Shown here: piece after piece, positions 6,595 through 8,654 of the stretch
Layout of the letters: each line of letters begins with the position of its first letter
Position numbering within the stretch: the stretch's first letter is position 1
From: Treponema sp.
GTDB taxonomy: Bacteria > Spirochaetota > Spirochaetia > Treponematales > Breznakiellaceae
Assembly (NCBI GenBank): GCA_031283505.1
Contig: JAITBO010000103.1
Span: 1 to 8,654, forward strand
Direction: 5' to 3'
DNA: 8,654 nt
Program-made: the position numbers and the translations under genes
The notes under the pieces: generated by a model
Told to the model about the DNA's origin: nothing
Databases searched by the model: none
Seen by the model: the letters and a program-made list of their open reading frames with translations, nothing else

Positions 6595-7265
6595 CCCTTG
6601 CCCCCGGAAACCGCATCCGGGCCGGATCGCTTCAACACCGGCTTCCCCGCAGTCCCCTTCTTTTTTAACAGCTTGCTCGAAAAAAAAGCGTCCCGGTCTT
6701 TTTCTTCAAGCGCCGCCTCAATATACGTCTTTGTTTCTTTAGCGGTGGGAATAACCATCTTTTCCAGAGCGTTGACCCGCCGCTGGGTCTTCCTGACCTC
6801 CCGGGCCAACCGCCAGGCTATAGTCCTTACCGCCGCCAATTCGGTGAGTATCTTTAATAACTCAAAGAATTCTAACACGGTTTCGTCACATTCGGCAAAT
6901 GAATTCGCAGGGGAATATTTAAGTTCCATCTCAGGAAGATGTACCTCAAGCCCCGGCAGGTTCATCCCCGCCATAAAAACCCGCTTTTCCTCCAGGTCGA
7001 AGTGATAGCTGATGTCCCGGGAAAGCCGGTCCGCCCGCTCCCGGCCAACCACGATGAGCATACGTTTAAGCGCGGGATAAGCCGTGGCAAGCCGGGCGTC
7101 CATGTCCCGTTCCAGTATCTTGACCTGCTCCACCTTCTGCATCAACTCCATGACCAGAATTTCCCGCTTTTGTTCCAGGAGATCGTAGCCCTCCCTGGCG
7201 GTGACCAGCCGCTCTTTGACCCGGATGAGGTTACTTTTGGTAGGCGCGATCTGTTCACGGGGCAT
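6591..7265 (-). CDS. atpD: V-type (A/V-type) ATP synthase/ATPase subunit D
   Basis: This 224-residue protein is the central-stalk (rotor) subunit D, which couples ATP turnover in the A3B3 head to ion movement through the membrane ring. Recognised blocks are APTKSNLIRVKERLVTAREGYDLLEQKREILVMELM (residues 7-42) and WRLAREVRKTQRRVNALEKMVIP (151-173). These are the two long helices that form the antiparallel coiled coil of the stalk; the middle part forms the small head. The C-terminal tail from about 195 is Lys/Gly rich and probably flexible. The ATG is well supported by AAGGAG (7271-7276) five bases upstream and by the promoter at 7329-7357. In most bacterial V-ATPase operons subunit D directly follows A and B; here neither lies next to it and the upstream neighbour is a transposase. 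It leads an operon with a UspA-like protein, an unknown protein, a J protein and map. Confidence 0.93.
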   Translation of the reverse strand: MPREQIAPTKSNLIRVKERLVTAREGYDLLEQKREILVMELMQKVEQVKILERDMDARLATAYPALKRMLIVVGRERADRLSRDISYHFDLEEKRVFMAGMNLPGLEVHLPEMELKYSPANSFAECDETVLEFFELLKILTELAAVRTIAWRLAREVRKTQRRVNALEKMVIPTAKETKTYIEAALEEKDRDAFFSSKLLKKKGTAGKPVLKRSGPDAVSGGKG

Positions 7266-7328
7266 AAAATCTCCTTTAATCCCTGTTATTTAAGCCGCTC
7301 CGAAATATAGCATTTTAGAACTGTCTCA

Positions 7329-7357
7329 TTTATAGTATAAATACGGGATTTTAACAA
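7329..7357 (-). promoter_or_regulatory. Sigma70-like promoter for the atpD operon
   Basis: On the minus strand TTGTTA (7352-7357, -35) and TATAAA (7329-7334, -10) are separated by exactly 17 bases. Transcription should start near 7322, giving a leader of about 57 bases that ends in the AAGGAG ribosome site of atpD. This makes atpD the first gene of its transcript, not an internal gene of a longer ATPase operon. Confidence 0.6.
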
Positions 7358-7407
7358 TATGACGGAAGAAAATCGGGTAAGATTTTGAAACCGGCTCAAT
7401 TACCTTA

Positions 7408-7482
7408 GAGTTTTACGGAGAAAAAAAAACAGCCCCGGATTTGTAACCTAAAACTCCGTGTATCTCCGTGGTTTTTCTTCTC
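7408..7482. repeat. Intergenic inverted repeats built on ACGGAG / CTCCGT
   Basis: GAGTTTTACGGAG (7408-7420) has two partial complements to its right: AAAACTC (7450-7456) and CTCCGT, which occurs twice in tandem (7454-7459 and 7464-7469). Separately, GAGAAAAAAAAAC (7418-7430) is nearly the inverse of GTTTTTCTTCTC (7471-7482). The pairings compete, so only one fold can form at a time. The minus-strand text ACGGAGATACACGGAG looks like a short dispersed intergenic repeat. It lies between the divergent atpD and transposase genes. With a loop of about 40 bases it is not a standard terminator. Confidence 0.4.
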
Positions 7483-7633
7483 GATATGCTTACTTTAGGT
7501 ACAAAACAACAAAAAAATCCCTTATCGTGTATGCTTTGCGATAATTAAGATATTGGTATATTTAGTTTAAACCCTAACTCCGCCCGAATTTACCCCTTCC
7601 AGGCACTTTTTTCACCTAATTCCTTGTAATGTC

Positions 7634-7690
7634 TTGACTTATGAAAAACAGCATGACAATATATAGCATACCTAATTAGGGAGGTTATAT
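7634..7690 (+). promoter_or_regulatory. Transposase leader: possible promoter, palindrome and ribosome site
   Basis: TTGACT (7634-7639) is a good -35 match, but the -10 region is poor: the best candidates are GACAAT at 15 bases spacing or TATATA at about 20. A perfect ten-base palindrome, CCTAATTAGG (7671-7680), lies just before and overlaps a strong GGGAGG ribosome site (7678-7683), nine to ten bases ahead of the ATG at 7692. The palindrome could act as an operator or merely be chance. Confidence 0.35.
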
Positions 7691-7691
7691 C

Positions 7692-8654
7692 ATGCCGCTT
7701 CCCCTCTGGGCTCTTCCCTTCAGGGAACCCCGTACCGAAATCAAACTCATCAACGGCTCCTGTTACAAATACCAGATCTCCTATGTCTATGACCCGGCAA
7801 AAAAACATTCGGTCAAAAAAACCAGGGCTATCTTAGGCAAGATTACCGAAAACGGATTTGTCCCCTCCCCCAAATACCAGCTCCACCAGGCGCTCCGCAG
7901 CCCTTCAGCCGACATAAAAACCTACGGCGTCTTCGGCCTGTTCTCCTTCCTCCTCAGGGATGAAATCCCCTCCCTCAGGGAAACCTTCGGAACGCCCCTG
8001 GCCGACCTGCTCCTGTCCCTCGCCATGGCCAGATGGGCATACCAGTCGCCGATAAAACGGGCCCCCTTCTACCACGCCCACCATTTCAGTTCCGAGTGCT
8101 GGGCCGTTGATACCGCGTGTACCGACAAGGCCATCAGCGGGGCGATGCAAGCGGCAGGGGAAAACCGGGGCCTGGTCATGAAGTGGCTTAAGGACGTATT
8201 GCCTCCCTCCGCGGCCCGGGAATCGTTTGTCCTGATGGACTCGACCCACGTCATGAGCGCGTTGGAGCGCCTGGAAGTGAACGCGAAAGGGTACAACGGC
8301 TCCTTTGATTTCGGGAAGCAGCTGCGCCTGATGTATCTATTCTCGGCCAAGATGAAGCTGCCGGTGTATTACCGGCTTCCGGGCGGGAACATCGTGGATG
8401 TGGCGGCGATGGCCCTGTGTGTAAAGGAGATGGGGGTTTCCGACGTGGTCTATATCGCCGACAAAGGTTTCTACAAGTACGGATAACGTGGCCATGCCGG
8501 AAGCACAGAACCTCAAGTACATCATGCCGGTCAGGCGGAATAATCCGGCGATAAACTACGGCCCGATCGGGGACGGGGAATTCAAGATGAAGCATCGCCG
8601 TTTCATCTGGCAGGGCAGGGTCATCTAGTATTATCAGTATGAGGCGTCAGGACA
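7692..8654 (+). pseudogene. IS4/IS1634-type DDE transposase, frameshifted and cut by the window edge
   Basis: The first frame gives 264 residues. An N-terminal region with YVYDPAKKHSVKKTRAILGKITENGFVPSP is typical of IS1634-like transposases. It is followed by the first catalytic Asp (D183, LMDSTH) and the second (D257, YIADKGF) of the DDE RNase H fold, which cuts and joins the element ends. The frame then stops at TAA (8484-8486). Homologous-looking sequence resumes at once in the +1 frame (NVAMPEAQNLKYIMPVRRNN, later FIWQGRVI) until a TAG at 8626-8628, and goes on after it as YYQYEASG. A one-base change plus a nonsense codon have therefore broken the gene. The YREK region with the catalytic Glu lies beyond the window. 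The ATG at 7692 has a GGGAGG ribosome site. The element is probably inactive but could be moved in trans. Confidence 0.85.

Larger units (their letters stand above)
7266..7691. other. 426-base intergenic region between divergent genes
   Basis: I see no gene here on either strand. It contains the atpD ribosome site and promoter at its left, the ACGGAG-type repeats in its middle, and the leader of the transposase at its right. No remnant of an ATPase subunit B gene can be recognised upstream of atpD. The left end of the insertion sequence must fall somewhere in the right half, but without the other end I cannot define the terminal inverted repeat. Confidence 0.6.

Noticed and set aside
7305..7669. 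Direct repeat ATATAGCAT at 7305-7313 and 7661-7669 as a target-site duplication or att pair
   Set aside because: Nine AT-rich bases in an AT-rich intergenic region can recur by chance, and the positions do not flank a complete element.

Overview
The window looks like a piece of a spirochaete chromosome, most like Treponema. This is inferred from an archaeal/vacuolar-type ATPase D subunit in an otherwise bacterial gene set, from a relaxed spirochaete-style lipobox on the HtrA protease, and from the general character of the proteins. Mobile DNA lies at both ends, as in intron- and IS-rich treponemes such as termite-gut species. No species can be fixed from the sequence alone.

Layout. Bases 1-248 hold no gene I can support, but contain a nested inverted-repeat structure (122-201). 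About 249-831 is the 3' end of a group II intron on the + strand: the maturase (X) part of its protein, then domain V and domain VI. The reverse transcriptase and the 5' ribozyme are missing. From 903 to 7265 every gene is on the minus strand, in two transcription groups. The upstream group starts at a good sigma70-like promoter (7329-7357) and reads V-ATPase subunit D, a UspA-family protein, a small flavodoxin-like protein of unknown function, a J-domain protein, and methionine aminopeptidase. The first three genes overlap by 4 bases (ATGA) and the last two junctions are 8 bases, so this is a tightly coupled operon. After a 195-base gap with a second possible promoter comes htrA, then an M18-family aminopeptidase 55 bases further on. 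The 426 bases between the ATPase gene and the right end carry divergent promoter regions and short inverted repeats. The right end (7692-8654, + strand) is the 5' part of an IS4/IS1634-type transposase, broken by a frameshift and a stop codon and cut by the window edge.

How the genes fit together. The minus-strand genes are mainly protein-quality and energy functions: N-terminal Met removal, J-protein chaperone work, envelope proteolysis, intracellular peptide trimming, and one rotor-stalk subunit of the V-type ATPase. The oddest arrangement is that subunit D stands first in its own operon, with no A or B subunit gene beside it and a decayed transposase immediately upstream. I see no CRISPR array, tRNA or rRNA, and no clear novel defence or biosynthetic system. 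The points most worth a second look are the orphaned ATPase subunit operon, the structured DNA next to the truncated intron, and the unknown 135-137 residue protein.
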